Source: Terana coerulea
Taxonomy: Eukaryota > Basidiomycota > Agaricomycetes > Polyporales > Phanerochaetaceae
Assembly (NCBI GenBank): GCA_024811115.1
Contig: JAKOGH010000645.1
Span: forward strand, 186,001-250,000
DNA length: 64,000 nucleotides
Reading direction: 5' to 3'
Both the position numbers and the translations under genes were made by a program. Within the stretch, counting starts at the first letter, position 1. Each line of letters begins with the position of its first letter. A model generated the notes under the pieces. The model was given only the letters and a program-made list of their open reading frames with translations. It was not told where the DNA came from and made no database searches. This document shows positions 22,677 to 33,455 of the stretch, one piece after another.

Positions 22677-23814
22677 CTACGTTGGTGTTTCCACGTACGA
22701 GGTATATGAAGGAGGGATGTCATCGTCAGCTGAAATGCCGGCCATTGAGGATGTTGTCGGCCTGTCGTGATAAACCGTACCACTTTGCGACTGTACTGGA
22801 CGAGACGGCAGATGTTGTATCTGATTCGACTGAAGCCCTGCACGCTTCCCGCTAGGCAGTGCTACTGCGATGCCACCTGATGTAATGGCCCGCATGGGAC
22901 CAGGATGGTTACCATCCGGGTATGGAGTAATGCCATACATGTCCGGCGGGGATTCTCTAGGATCTGCCCACCAGTTGATTAGCCTCGGGTCGCATGAGGT
23001 GCTAATCACATCACTCCTACCGTAGTTCCCATTTGAACCTGATCTCTCTCTAGACTGCCGGTGCCTCAACTGCACCCGACGTCTTTGCCAGCAAAATAGT
23101 GCGACGAGGGCTAAGATGACGATGCACAATGGCACAATGACAGCGGCCAGGAGGGTGCCTAACGGAGTTGGGCGCGAGCTTGCGCCGGAGGCAGTTGCGG
23201 TTTGCGAAGGAGTTTGCGTTGATGCAGAGGCTGCGGGTTGGGACGAAGACGATCCGAAGATAGTTGCAGCGGAGGAGCCGGGTGCTACTATCTCCTGAGC
23301 AGGCGTTGAGTACTGAAGATAATCGAACCAAAATGGAACCGAGTCCTCGACGGATCCGATGGTAACGGTTAGAGTATGCGGTCCGTTTCCTAGCTGAGGT
23401 GATGCGTAGAGCAGAGAATTAAATCGCTTGGAAGATGGATTTGGATTGGTGAAGTTGACCGGCGTCTCTGAGTCGAGGGCGTACGTGGAGACAGCGGTTG
23501 GATGGTCCGATGGTCGAACTGGCTGAACAGTGCCATAGACAGAGACTGACATGCCTGGCGTTAGTACGGTAAGCACGTAGAGTAATATATTCATCGAGGT
23601 ACCCCTCACCAGTGAAAGAATATGTGAAGGAAGATCCCGATATCCTAGTCCCATGGGTAGTACTTGAAGCGCGAGCATCTCATTAACTCTCCACACCTGG
23701 TAAACAGTCAAAAAGAGCTCACTTCAAATACTCAGGATAACCGCCTTCTAGATCCCACCCTGCAGAGAAGTGTATCCCGGGGTCTCTATCATCTACAGTG
23801 ACGGCTGTAGTCAT
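22677..23814 (-). CDS. PPxY membrane protein A
   Basis: Exons 23814-23723, 23662-23610, 23554-23021 and 22963-22677 give 321 residues. There is no signal peptide: the protein starts directly with TVDDRDPGIHFSAGW, followed by NTTHGT, SFTYSFTG and VSVYGTV, typical of a beta-sandwich ectodomain, and ends that domain with PFWFDYLQY. A Ser/Thr/Ala-rich stalk leads to one transmembrane helix (LLAAVIVPLCIVILALVALFCW) and a basic stop-transfer (QRRRVQLRHRQ). The tail carries GITPYPDGN, a shared motif in the family, and ends DDDIPPSYTSYVETPT, which contains PPSY. The helix could act as the only membrane-targeting signal, N-terminus outside. It is the first of three tandem genes in the same direction. 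The function of the family is unknown; a cell-surface sensor or adhesin is an inference. Confidence 0.82.
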
Positions 23815-24786
23815 CTTGAAACTGGAAGTGAGTGCCCTTACTCCGACTGCTCAGCAGCTCGGCCCGGGTAGGATGCAGATAATTGCAATGGTTCAAAGAA
23901 ATCGAGCCGGAGACTCAGGGAACCAGCCAAAAGTGGGCTCCAGCTTTAACGAGAGTCTGCAAGCACAGGCCTACTCCGGTATGTATCAGCACATGTGGTA
24001 AGCACATAATTTGAATGCGACATAGTAGGTACTCACGCTTCAGATGGCCTAGGCCGGGTGAACGGTTGGAAGCGTGTCTTAGAGCGAGATGGTAATATAT
24101 GTGATACACGAGCGGTAATACACGTACGTCGTGTGCATGGCAACAGCGAACTGTGCCGCACATTACGGGTATGATACTAGTCGGAAGAAAAACACTGCGA
24201 GCACGACACGGCGGTGCGGCCATCAGACTCGCTTGCGTTTGACACAACTTAGTTTGAGCTACTCACCAGCGCGACAGCGAAGTATTGGCGGGATGTGCAA
24301 GTCGTGAATGATGGCATTGTCTCTTCCGCGGCTTGTGGAATCTGGTTCAAACGTTCACTGAGTGACGAGTGTATATGTAACAAGTTGAGACTCGAATGCT
24401 GATGCGGTGCTAGCACGTCTTAGGTAAGCACCCGCCATCAAATGATGCGCCAACACCATATATAGACCATGTTCTGCACGTGAACGCGTTGTATAACCCG
24501 CAATATTAATGGCTAATTGTATGCCACACCGGCACCTTGAAATTAGGCTTGGGACTATGCCAGCTCCCTGTACGGACTCGTCTTACCGTTTTCCCATCTA
24601 AGACATTGAAGTTTCACAAACATCTTTCTCGCACGAAGACCGCGCTTAGTTGTGGAAGTGGCCACTAATGCTTGACCAATATACACCGGTAGCGTGAGTT
24701 GTAAAGTGAACACTATAGCAGCATTGCGACCCTACAAGTGCGGTACAAGGTCCAGCAGCAACAAGGGGGCCACAAACAGTGCAGCA
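23815..24786. other. Promoter region of gene A, no gene
   Basis: The first 60 bp upstream of gene A resemble the upstream sequences of genes B, E and F (GAGTGC.CTT, then CAGCAG..C.G). The remainder has no credible exon and forms the 3' flank of gene B. Confidence 0.35.
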
Positions 24787-25936
24787 TTACAACGGAGCAT
24801 ATGCGGGAGGAGCGTCATCATTGGCGTTGAAGGCCTCAGTGGATGATGACGTTGTCGGCCTGTCTTGACGTTCCGAGATACCAAGCAAACCGGACACTGG
24901 GAGAGACGGCGGACGTTGTAGCTGATTCGACCGAAGCCCGTCGTACTTTTCACTGAACGGAGCTGCCGAAACGCCACTTGAGTCGATGCCCTGCATAGAA
25001 GCGGAATGGGTGCTAAGAGCGCTTTGCGAACCGTCCTGGTACGGAGTAATGACTTGCACGTCCGATGGGAATTCACTAGGGTCTAATGCGCTAGTCTCAG
25101 TGAACAGTGCAGAGAGCAATCGGATTACTCTCACCGAAGTTCAGTATCAAGCCTGGTCTCCCCTTGGTCTGCCGGTACCTTGACCGCAGCCGACGTCTCT
25201 GCCACCAAAAGAGTGCGAAGAGGGCAAAGATGAGGATGCACAACGGCGCGATGACCGCAGCAAGGATGGCGCCCGACAAGGTTGATCGAGACGCCGCGCC
25301 TGACGCAGCTGCATTCTGTGTCGGTCCTTGCGTGGTCTGGGAAGCTATCAAGGCAGAAGAAGACGTAGCGGTGGCAGTGGTGGTAGAGGAGACGGAGGAG
25401 AGTGTGGCTGCTTCCTGAGCAAGTGTTGAGTACTGCAGATAATCGAACCAAAATGGAGCCGGGTTGTCAACGGACGCAGCGGTAACAGTGAGTTTGTGCT
25501 CCCCGTTTTCCAACTGTGGCGAGGTGTAGAATAGGTATCGGTATAAGTTCGTAGTGGTCTCCGGGTTGGTAAAATTGACAGGTGTCGCTGAATCGAGGGC
25601 GTACGTGGTGACCGCAGTGAAATGGCCAGACGGCGGAACCGATACGGTACCGTAGACAGATATAGATGTGCCTGCAGGTAGGAAAGTGAGCAGACCGAAT
25701 ATGCTGTAACGCGTTTTTCGCGTCTCTACGCACCAGTGAAAGTGTATGTGAAGGAAGAGCCCGGCGTCCCAGTCCCGTGTGTTGTACTTGAAGGGTAACA
25801 ACTTGTAAATTCTCAATCTCGGGCAAAAGACAAACAAAGCTCACTTCATATATTCAGGGTAACCGCCTTCAAGGCCCCACCCCGCAGAAAAGTGTATTCC
25901 CGCGTCTCTATCATCCACTGTGTTGACTGTCGCCAT
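24787..25936 (-). CDS. PPxY membrane protein B
   Basis: Exons 25936-25845, 25786-25734, 25671-25135 and 25082-24787 join without lesions to 325 residues. The order is as in gene A: VDDRDAGIHFSAGW at the N-terminus without signal peptide, FTYTFTG, ISVYGTV, NFTNPETTTNLYRYLFYTSP, PFWFDYLQY, a Ser/Thr stalk, one transmembrane helix (ILAAVIAPLCILIFALFALFWW), basic RRRLRSRYRQ, then VITPYQDGS and a terminal NANDDAPPAYAPL with PPAY. Introns fall at the same places and phases as in gene A, so the two arose by duplication. The last intron differs in length because its acceptor lies further downstream. Of the minus-strand copies this one and A are the cleanest. Confidence 0.82.
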
Positions 25937-27011
25937 CTTGGAAGTCGAAACGAGTGCTCTTGCTCTGACGGCTCAGCAGTCCGGCGGGACGGTATACCTA
26001 GCTTGAGCTGCCCAGCAGCGCAACAGTAGGGTATTGGCGAAATATGACAGAGGAGGTCGGCGCAAGTTGCGTACTTATGACATAGGGATATGATGGCGGC
26101 ATAGCGGCCATGTTCGTCGGGACTCGGCAGGACGCTGAACCCCACTATGTCCTGATCTTCTCGCGCATCTCTGCCTGACTGCCACGGCACTAATGCGACC
26201 TCATTCCGTGCTTCCCGCCGCTTCTATACCCTGGCTGCGGCCATTCACGACAGTCGTGATTCCCAGTTGCGTAGATACCTCCGAATATGCCTGCAATGCG
26301 TTGCCAAATGTTTAATTCACGAAAACATGCATGGTGAATTGTGGCGATTGTGGCCTACGATGACCAAACGACGATAGCTCCTGGGCGAACTGGTTTGCGA
26401 GAGTTGTCAGTGATATTCTAATAGCGCGTCGCGAGATTCAATCAAGTCGCAAGTAGATGAAACGATTGGCTGGCCCGCAGCCTGCGAGGAGGGAGAACAA
26501 CGTCAGCGATGCATATCACTCGCGAACATACAAACATACGCACTATGGGGCTCCGTCGGAGGTAAAGGTCTTTGTAGTCCAACGTGCACGGGAACCGTGA
26601 TACGGCACCGTTGATATGGTGATTCTAATCAGGCTGATTAGGTTATGATATAGGCTCTCACACTTACGTACATCGGGCCTTGGTGAACTGCACGGTGAGC
26701 GACGCGGAGAGCCGGTACTTCCCCGCCGATGATACTGAGACGTTGAACGACCACCCCAACGAACATTGGATCACAATCATGAATAACGCACCAAGCATGA
26801 GGCCCCTGAAGATCGATACATAGTCCTATGTTTTACATGAGGACACCAATTCTGTGTCCGAAGCAAGTCCAAGGCTGGGTATTATGAGTTCTGACAAAAC
26901 AAGGGATGAGTCGAATGGTCACAGAATTGATAGTGACTTCTCCATAGATGAGTGAAGCGGAAAAGGCAAAGTGAAAGTGAGAAGCGGCGCGATGTTCCAG
27001 TGACAAGGACT
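25937..27011. other. Upstream region of gene B, no gene
   Basis: About the first 400 bp are similar to the regions upstream of genes E (53696-54090) and F (57679-58070), including GCGTACTTA.GACAT and AATGC.TTGCCA.ATGTTT. No exon was found. The rest is the 3' flank of gene C. Confidence 0.45.
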
Positions 27012-28131
27012 TCACTCTGCGGTGGCGTAGGCAGGAGGTAAGTCTGATGCAGAGGTGAAAGCCTCTGTCGGAGCAGGCTCAATTGAGCGTCTAGTAGGTA
27101 TGTCTCGCTGAGGAGAAGGGTTTGCGACAATGCGAGTGCGACGATCCGCTGTAAGCACTGCAAGTGGGGATATGGGATACGAAGGGTTCTGCGTCGTAGA
27201 TATGATTGCGGCCGGCAGAGGGGCGGTATCGTTGGTGCCAGAGTGCAGCTCACCACGATATGGAGTGACTGTCGATACATGTGGTGGCAAACTCCCCACG
27301 TCTAAAGACTCTGTCAGTGAGCTTGATCTACGCGTGCCATATCAACACAACATTACCTTCATCGTCCAGGATGTGCTCCTCCTTCCCATATGTTGTGCTC
27401 AAGCGTCTTGATCGTGGTGGCGAGGTGCGCCACCACAGAAGTACAACGAGACAGAGGATGACTGCACATCAAGGGCACAATCACCGCCGGCAAAATCGCG
27501 CCGAGATGGAGGTCCGAAATCGATTGGGACGCTCCTGTCGTGTTCGAGCTTGCAGGACCGGATGCGCTAGAGGTAGTTGTGTTCTGCAAAGGCGCTTGAG
27601 ATGCCGGCAAGGTTGTCGAGTTCACCGAGTATTCCAGGTAGTCAAACCAGAATGTTGTCGAAGGTTCGACTTTGGTGACAACAACGGTAAGGATGTGCTC
27701 GCCGTCATCCAGTTGAGCGGACTCGTAATATGAATGGTTAAAAACCACTGTTGATGTGATCGGAGACGTGATGTTCACAGATTGCGCTCCGTCCAAAGAA
27801 AATGCAATAGCGGCAGTAGTGTTGTCCGGAGGTGATTGTAGGACAGTACCATATACAGCTACCGAGGTGTCTGCGCAATGTCAGAATGTTATGACATGTT
27901 GGATAGGAAGTTAATTCTTACTTGCCATTAAACGTGTAGTGGAAGGCTGCTGAAGGCGCCGACGTCCCATGAGTGGTGCTTCCCCGAAATCAGTTGAATT
28001 TGTAGAGGGAGCTGAGTCATGTGAAGGATGGCGCACTTCTTGTACTCGGGATATGCTCCCGCCGGGTCCCACTGACCCCAGTAGTAATTAATTCCCATAT
28101 CCCTGTCATCGACGATAATAGTCCGAGACAT
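27012..28131 (-). CDS. PPxY membrane protein C, one indel before TM helix
   Basis: Exons 28131-28037, 27978-27926, 27870-27357 and 27310-27012. The ectodomain starts TIIVDDRDMGINYYWGQW and has NTTHGT, VAVYGTV, NITSPITSTVVFNHSYY and TFWFDYLEY. It is the most divergent of the minus-strand copies. At 27467-27470 an extra base shifts the frame inside the transmembrane helix (after AVIVPL); the other frame continues it as CAVILCLVVLLWW. The tail ends SASDLPPAYATAE with PPAY and has TVTPYRGE in place of ITPY. Intron 2 has a canonical GC donor (GCAAGT, at 27925-27920) where the other copies have GT. The single insertion makes it either a young pseudogene or a sequence error. A truncated soluble ectodomain would result if it is real. 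Confidence 0.72.
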
Positions 28132-29149
28132 CTCGTTGAAGGTGCAAGAAGGATGTCAACGGCGAAACTCCTGAAGTTCGGAGGGAGAGGCTGAGTTTCG
28201 AGCTGATCTGAGTCCTCGACGCCGAGGATGGCTACTCAAGGGGTCAGAGCGCAGAAAGCTGGACGGGAAGTCTGACCTTGACCTTTAATGCGATTTCTCC
28301 AATCACATATTAACATAACACCATCAAAGATGGTGCCTGCTCCGTTCGCCTTCCCCATTCCAGCCACGGTACCGCCTTCGCGTTATTGCCATCCAAATCT
28401 CTCAATATTGCTGATTCAACGCATATGACTCGCATGGGCCTGTCGCGCAGCGGGGCGTATAGGCCAATTTAGCTTCAGCGCGCCCTGGTCCGCCATTCCT
28501 GAGGAGTCATTGTGACATAGGATGTGTGAGTGACATGCGTGTGCAACGCGTAGTTATGTACGCACTGATTCATTGGACTGCACGGACTCGACGGTAGCTG
28601 TCTGGGTTGATGTGCGTAAACATCCGTCTGTGGCGGCGTGAATGCTTCGAATACCTGTGCAGAAGACATAAACTTTTTACACAAGCGCCTCTTGGTTGAA
28701 TGTGGCCGGGTTTGCATCCATGCGGTTGCTTTCGACAGAAAGACTGTGAAATGGTGATTCTCCTTTTCTCCCGGAGAATGGGAGAATGCGGCAATGCCCG
28801 GGCGTGACCATCACGTCACAGCCACTTTGTCCCTCCCGATCACCCAAATACGGCTCCTGGCGGGATAGCGCTAGCCCCGTATCATTGCCTTTTAAGTAGG
28901 TCTCCGGAAGCGCCTCACACCTCAGCTTCAAAGCGGGCCCTCTGACAAGAAAGAAGCATGTGTTTGAGGGTTTTAAATGTATCAGATAATCTAGCAGTAT
29001 ATTTGCGCTATTATACAGCAGGCAAACGATATTGGAGGCAGGCATTCCAGTCACAGCGCAAGTTATACACAGCGCCAACAGTATTCAGACTGCAAGGGTG
29101 CTCAACCAGCACTATATTAGTGCCTGACTTGGCTTGAGAGAGCGCAAAT
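28132..29149. other. Gene-poor stretch with inverted relic
   Basis: No complete gene is seen. The segment 28690-28790, read on the minus strand, resembles the plus strand at about 29365-29460 (both contain GGAGAATCACCATTTC and a TCGAAAGC a little further on). These look like two decay products of one repeated sequence in opposite orientation. Confidence 0.35.
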
Positions 29150-29596
29150 TTAATTAGGCATAATATGGTAGCGGAATAGGAATGATTTAATCACTACGAG
29201 GTGGTATACTAACCCTGCACCGACGTCCAACGCCGAGCAGCGGTTGAGCGGCAAACAGTAGTACCTAAACGGGGCAAGGCGGATCAAGCGCAAGTCCCAA
29301 TTCAGCCGTTTGAACGCGATCGCCGTGACAGAGGCTAACAAGCGCCCTCCCAATTCTCTCAATTCTCCCAATTCTCCCAATTCTCCTGGGAGAATCACCA
29401 TTTCCCAGACGTCCTCGCTTTCGAAAGCTTCTTTGTCTGGGTTCGGCGGCTGGGTTTGAGAGCCCGAAGTCGTGCCCTCGATGATCCCTGAGACGGCAAA
29501 GGCCGAAGTCCTATGGCTGGGGACGGCGAGCATTCCTTCACGGCCGGAGTATGGGGACGCTTTGCACTCGTACAGGTTGAGCGGCGCCAAGGTCAA
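29150..29596 (-). CDS. Hypothetical open frame, possible gene fragment
   Basis: A minus-strand open frame of 148 codons has no recognised family. Its middle part reads TTSGSQTQPPNPDKEAF and DVWEMVILPGE, which looks protein-like; similar residues (CEMVIL) are encoded by the inverted relic at about 28735. It then runs through a 9-bp tandem repeat (AATTCTCCC on the plus strand, 29349-29389) encoding ELGELGELREL. The first codon is TTG; the first ATG is at about 29530. It may be a fragment of a dispersed gene family or repeat. No transcription signal was assigned. Confidence 0.25.
   Translation of the reverse strand: MTLAPLNLYECKASPYSGREGMLAVPSHRTSAFAVSGIIEGTTSGSQTQPPNPDKEAFESEDVWEMVILPGELGELGELRELGGRLLASVTAIAFKRLNWDLRLIRLAPFRYYCLPLNRCSALDVGAGLVYHLVVIKSFLFRYHIMPN
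29349..29389. repeat. 9-bp tandem repeat, four to five units
   Basis: Units CAATTCTCT, CAATTCTCC, CAATTCTCC and CAATTCTCC run head to tail and end in the small palindrome CTCCTGGGAG. The unit length is a multiple of three, so the overlapping open frame is kept. Confidence 0.85.
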
Positions 29597-30301
29597 ATTG
29601 GTCGGAATGATTCATGGCCTGCTAGTGGTTGTTCAGCATCAGTACGAGAAGCTGTAAAAGACAACATATAGAAATACGATATTACCTTCTGCATTGACGC
29701 AAAACATTGCGGTGCATGTTGTTTATTGGAGTATGAGAGCGTGAATGCAAGACGTGGTTAGAGAGCGTCCGAGTTGGCAACGGCGACCGCAGCGGACAGA
29801 CCAAGAAGCGCTCCGTCACGTGCCATAGGCGTAGCCACGTGTGCCTTCGTGGCGCTAGCATTAGAGCCTATTGATTTTTTCACCATACTCGCCATGGGAG
29901 TTCAATTCCTGCTATTTTCACCGCAAACCAGTTACACGCGACTCTCACATTGCGGTTGCGATTCGGATGAACGCAAGTTTGGCACTCTGTCGCGGCCCGC
30001 ATTGCAAGGTGCGCGCTAGTCAGAGGAATCGGACGCTGCGAGCTACAAATCAGTATGTACCGGTGTCGTACAGAAGCGCACTCAGGACTCTGGAGATATA
30101 TCATATCATGTGAGAGCTCTTAAGATCTTAACGCAGTATCTGCGTGTTTGTACAGGACCTCGCCGGCGGAATCGGTCATCAATCATCTCTGCAAATACTA
30201 GTGTACATGGCGCGGCTCGTTACTTCGTTGGACATAGTCCTTAAGCAATCGTGTTGATACTGGATACGACGCAACAATTCTCCTCGAGAAACATCATCCA
30301 C
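29597..30301. other. Intergenic, no gene seen
   Basis: No splice-consistent exon was found. The right end is the 3' flank of the methyltransferase gene. Confidence 0.3.
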
Positions 30302-31927
30302 TCATATTGCCCTAGACCTCCAGGATGAACTGCCATCCGCCGAACCGGTGGGTTTCTGCAAGTCGAAGACCTTGAGCTCAGTAGGACTCCCGCTCTGAGA
30401 TCCGCCCCGTCTACGCCAACTACCGCCGAAGCCTCCCTCTCCGTTCGACACACTGCCACGACGAGCAGGAATCTGCCACTTGCCCCTGCCTTGGGTAGGG
30501 CTTGGGGGTTTCGCCGTCCATGGAAAAGCGTTCGTCTTTATCGGAGAAGTTCCTGCGCCAGCTTTGAACCAAGTGTGATCATCTCCGTTGGACGACTGGT
30601 CTCCGGCATGGCGTCCCATTTGCACCCCCAACGATGACGTAGGAGAGACCGGGGATTGGTTGTACGGATATGGTTCTCGAAAGAACGTTAGCTATTTGGC
30701 AAAACGGATAAATGAAAGGCTTGAACACTTACCTCCCCCAGTTAGACTCTTGACGAAGCCTCGATACACGCTCTGAAACTGAGTTTGCCACATAGGCTCA
30801 AACAGCTCTAACACATAGGGAAATTCGGCTTCGAAAATCTCGTCATCCGAAAGGAACTCGAAAATTCTCAGCTCGAATTTAGTGTCGGCTGATCCCTCGT
30901 CCGCGTCCACAGCTTCTCCAGCCCTCTGCGCTTCGTCTGAGGCAGTTTCAGGGCTATTGGCATTCTCCCGAGCCTCGACGACCGCCCAGAGAGATAACAG
31001 CGCATGACGGAGTAGCGCAGTATATTCGGCGACCTGCTCCTGCGTGGCGCAGAAGGTTCTGCACACGAGAAAGCAAGCAGATCGCTGACTATACAGCTGC
31101 AGGCTCTTCGAGGAGGATACGCTCTCGAAGCAATGGCGTAGGATACTGATCACCTCAACGATCCACCGGAACGTCTTCGTGCTAGTCACAACAATCGCGT
31201 GTCCTCCCGGCTGGATATTGGCAAGGAGGATGAGCAATTTGCTAAGGAGGTGGAGGGATTCCGTCTTCCACGTAATAGGGCCCACCATGGGAGTGTACCC
31301 GGCGATCACAAAGTCGAATGAATCCGGAGCGGAGTCGAGGGGAAGGTGCTGTGGGGTGATGGTTGATGGTTCCTCCTTCTCGATGAGCCCACGTACGAGC
31401 GACGCGACGTTCTCGTATCGCAGCTCGTACCGGGGCTCGGCAAGATGTGTCCCATCCACCACCATCTTCCATCGCGACTCGCAATCGGGCACTGCGATAC
31501 CAATACCCGTGGCGTTAGGGTTGCATCGCAGCGTCCAAGAGGAGAATCCGCCAGGGGAGCACCCTAGATCAAGGAAGTGGCGCACAGCACCGTTGGCGAA
31601 GATGCCATGCTGCTCGTAGTTGATCTGACGGAGAGCTTGGGCGTGCTTCATGAGATAAGTCTGTGGGTTACGCTCCAAAGCGATGACGGAATAGTCCTTG
31701 GTGCTGGCGAAAAACTGGCCTGTGGTGGGATGAGCTCCGTATAGCTGGAGAAGTCGCCTCAGACGAGTTTGGATGGGTGACGCGGCGAGGAAACAGGCGT
31801 CAAAGGGATGAGGAGAAATGCGGTCTCCAGGAGGAATGTATCCCTCATCGATCAGCCTGTCCAGCGTTTCGACTGAATCTACAACTGGCCGGGCGTCGGT
31901 AGGGCTGCTTTCTGCCTGGGAGGACAT
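30302..31927 (-). CDS. FtsJ/RrmJ-like SAM methyltransferase-domain protein
   Basis: Two exons (31927-30733, 30675-30302) give 522 residues; the intron has a perfect CTAAC branch site. The SAM-binding motif I, HFLDLGCSPGGFSSWTL, lies near residues 115-131 and is typical of the FtsJ (RrmJ) fold. Further strands are SFDFVIAGYTPMVGP and GGHAIVVTSTKTF. In RrmJ the second strand ends in an Asp of the K-D-K-E tetrad; here the position reads Gly (IAGY), and the usual Lys of the later strand is not aligned, so 2'-O-methyltransfer activity is doubtful. A Glu/Asp-rich linker and a Gly/Ser/Arg-rich tail (GGSWRRRGG) follow. The fold call is solid; the substrate is unknown. A (TGG)n repeat abuts the start codon. 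Confidence 0.82.
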
Positions 31928-31951
31928 GGTGGTGGTGGTGGTGGTGGTGGT
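31928..31951. repeat. (GGT)8 microsatellite
   Basis: Eight GGT/TGG units lie directly upstream of the start codon of the methyltransferase gene, hence in its 5' leader on the minus strand as ACC repeats. Length changes here could affect translation but would not alter the protein. Confidence 0.9.
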
Positions 31952-33455
31952 AGATAGGGCAGACGAGACTAGGGACGCCCTGTTATTGGGATTCCGAGCT
32001 CTGGGACAAGGCTAGAAATCCTCTGATATTAGGGTTCCGAGTTTTGCCATGAGGCCTTGTGACTGCGGCGCGCCTGTAGAAGGTTGAGTACTTCTAGCCC
32101 TAAAAGTGGCAGCATAGATACCAGTGTCGAATGGTCTGTTGTTCTATGCGATCCTTTATCCTGTTCTGACGGACTTCGTCACTAAATGAGAGCTCCACGC
32201 TATCGGTCACGAGTGAGTCCGTGTAATATTATCTTACCTCACCTGATGAATTCAGTGGCTGCGGTGCGATTTAACGGCAAAGCCTCTGTCAAAGGGAAAT
32301 GGCGAATACTAGTACTTCTAGATTTAATGTGCCAGCTAAAACGAAGCCAATTCGAGTGTTACTCACCGACAGAGAAGTTAATTCGTCTGTACCTATAAAC
32401 GTCTTGATATTTGGCAGAGTGAATTCAAGACATGTGTGAATGTAAGCCGCATTCACTGTAAGGATGTGTCGAGTCCTTCAAGAAAAGCTGGTATATTGTC
32501 GTCACGGCAATCTACTGAGTAGACACCATTTGAAGCCGCAGGTGTAGGACTCAAATAAGAAGATATGAGGTCGGCGTAGCGTACTTCGATAGCCATTTGC
32601 GTGCGGGTTGATAGCAAATGCAGCGCAGATATCGTTCGGCCTGGGAGATGCATGAGCTAACTGTCATAAGCAGAGGCAATGCAGCTTAATAGATTTATTA
32701 ATAATCGCCAGGACTCATGGTCACATATTGCTCGTATATGAAGTGAAGCTTGATCATACGTGTCTATAATCTTGCGACGTTGTCAAATTGGGACCAATCT
32801 TGGGGTGGACGAATAAGCTTACAATCCTAGGCTGAGCATCGGCGCTGGCATCACAGAGCGCATACTCCATATGGAAAATCATCAGTAATTTCCGTGATTG
32901 CCCCAGTAGAATACGGGCGAGGTCCACGGGGGATATGGTATAAACACGTATACCAGCCAGCGGCGGCCAGTGGAGGTTGACGACAAAGACGAGCTGCGGG
33001 CGCCAAGCGCGCCGGGAGATTAACGCCCGCTTACCCACGTGACCCATCGCGGTCACTCTGCCAGTGAGTCCCACGCCGCCGGCCGGACATTGGCCAACTC
33101 ATTCCTGACTTCTACCTCGCTTATAGGAAGTCGCCCTGTGGGCCTGTAGACCATTCACTGTACACGGCACGCTCTGCCTTGCACTTCATAGTACTGGCGT
33201 GACTTTTCTAAGGTAACGCCAACCTACTGCAGTGGTAAGTTTCAATTCCTTTGCGAAGTGCTGCTCGTGTATTGGTACCGCCATCGTCTTCATCCATCTT
33301 TTGTAATGTTAATTGGTCTTTAGGTAGCGGAGGGAAGGATTACTTCGCCCGCAGCTCAGAGCTACTTTTATGCCGACCGCGCTGCTGCGGAGGCTTTGCA
33401 AAGCGCTTTCTCTGGACTCTACGCCGAGGTACCCGGTATAGAACAGAGTACGATA
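31952..33455. other. Promoter/intergenic, no gene resolved
   Basis: This lies between the divergent methyltransferase and F-box-like genes. A likely 5' intron of the latter runs from GTAAGT at about 33236 to TTTAG at 33322, and the frame is open from there to 33456 without ATG. Elsewhere no coding signal is seen. Confidence 0.35.

Noticed and set aside
29349..29389. CRISPR-like array
   Set aside because: Contiguous 9-bp units without spacers in a eukaryotic genome; a simple tandem repeat.
33396..33455. Upstream extension of the F-box-like gene from a TTG
   Set aside because: No ATG and a likely intron acceptor nearby; the start was placed at the first ATG, 33456.
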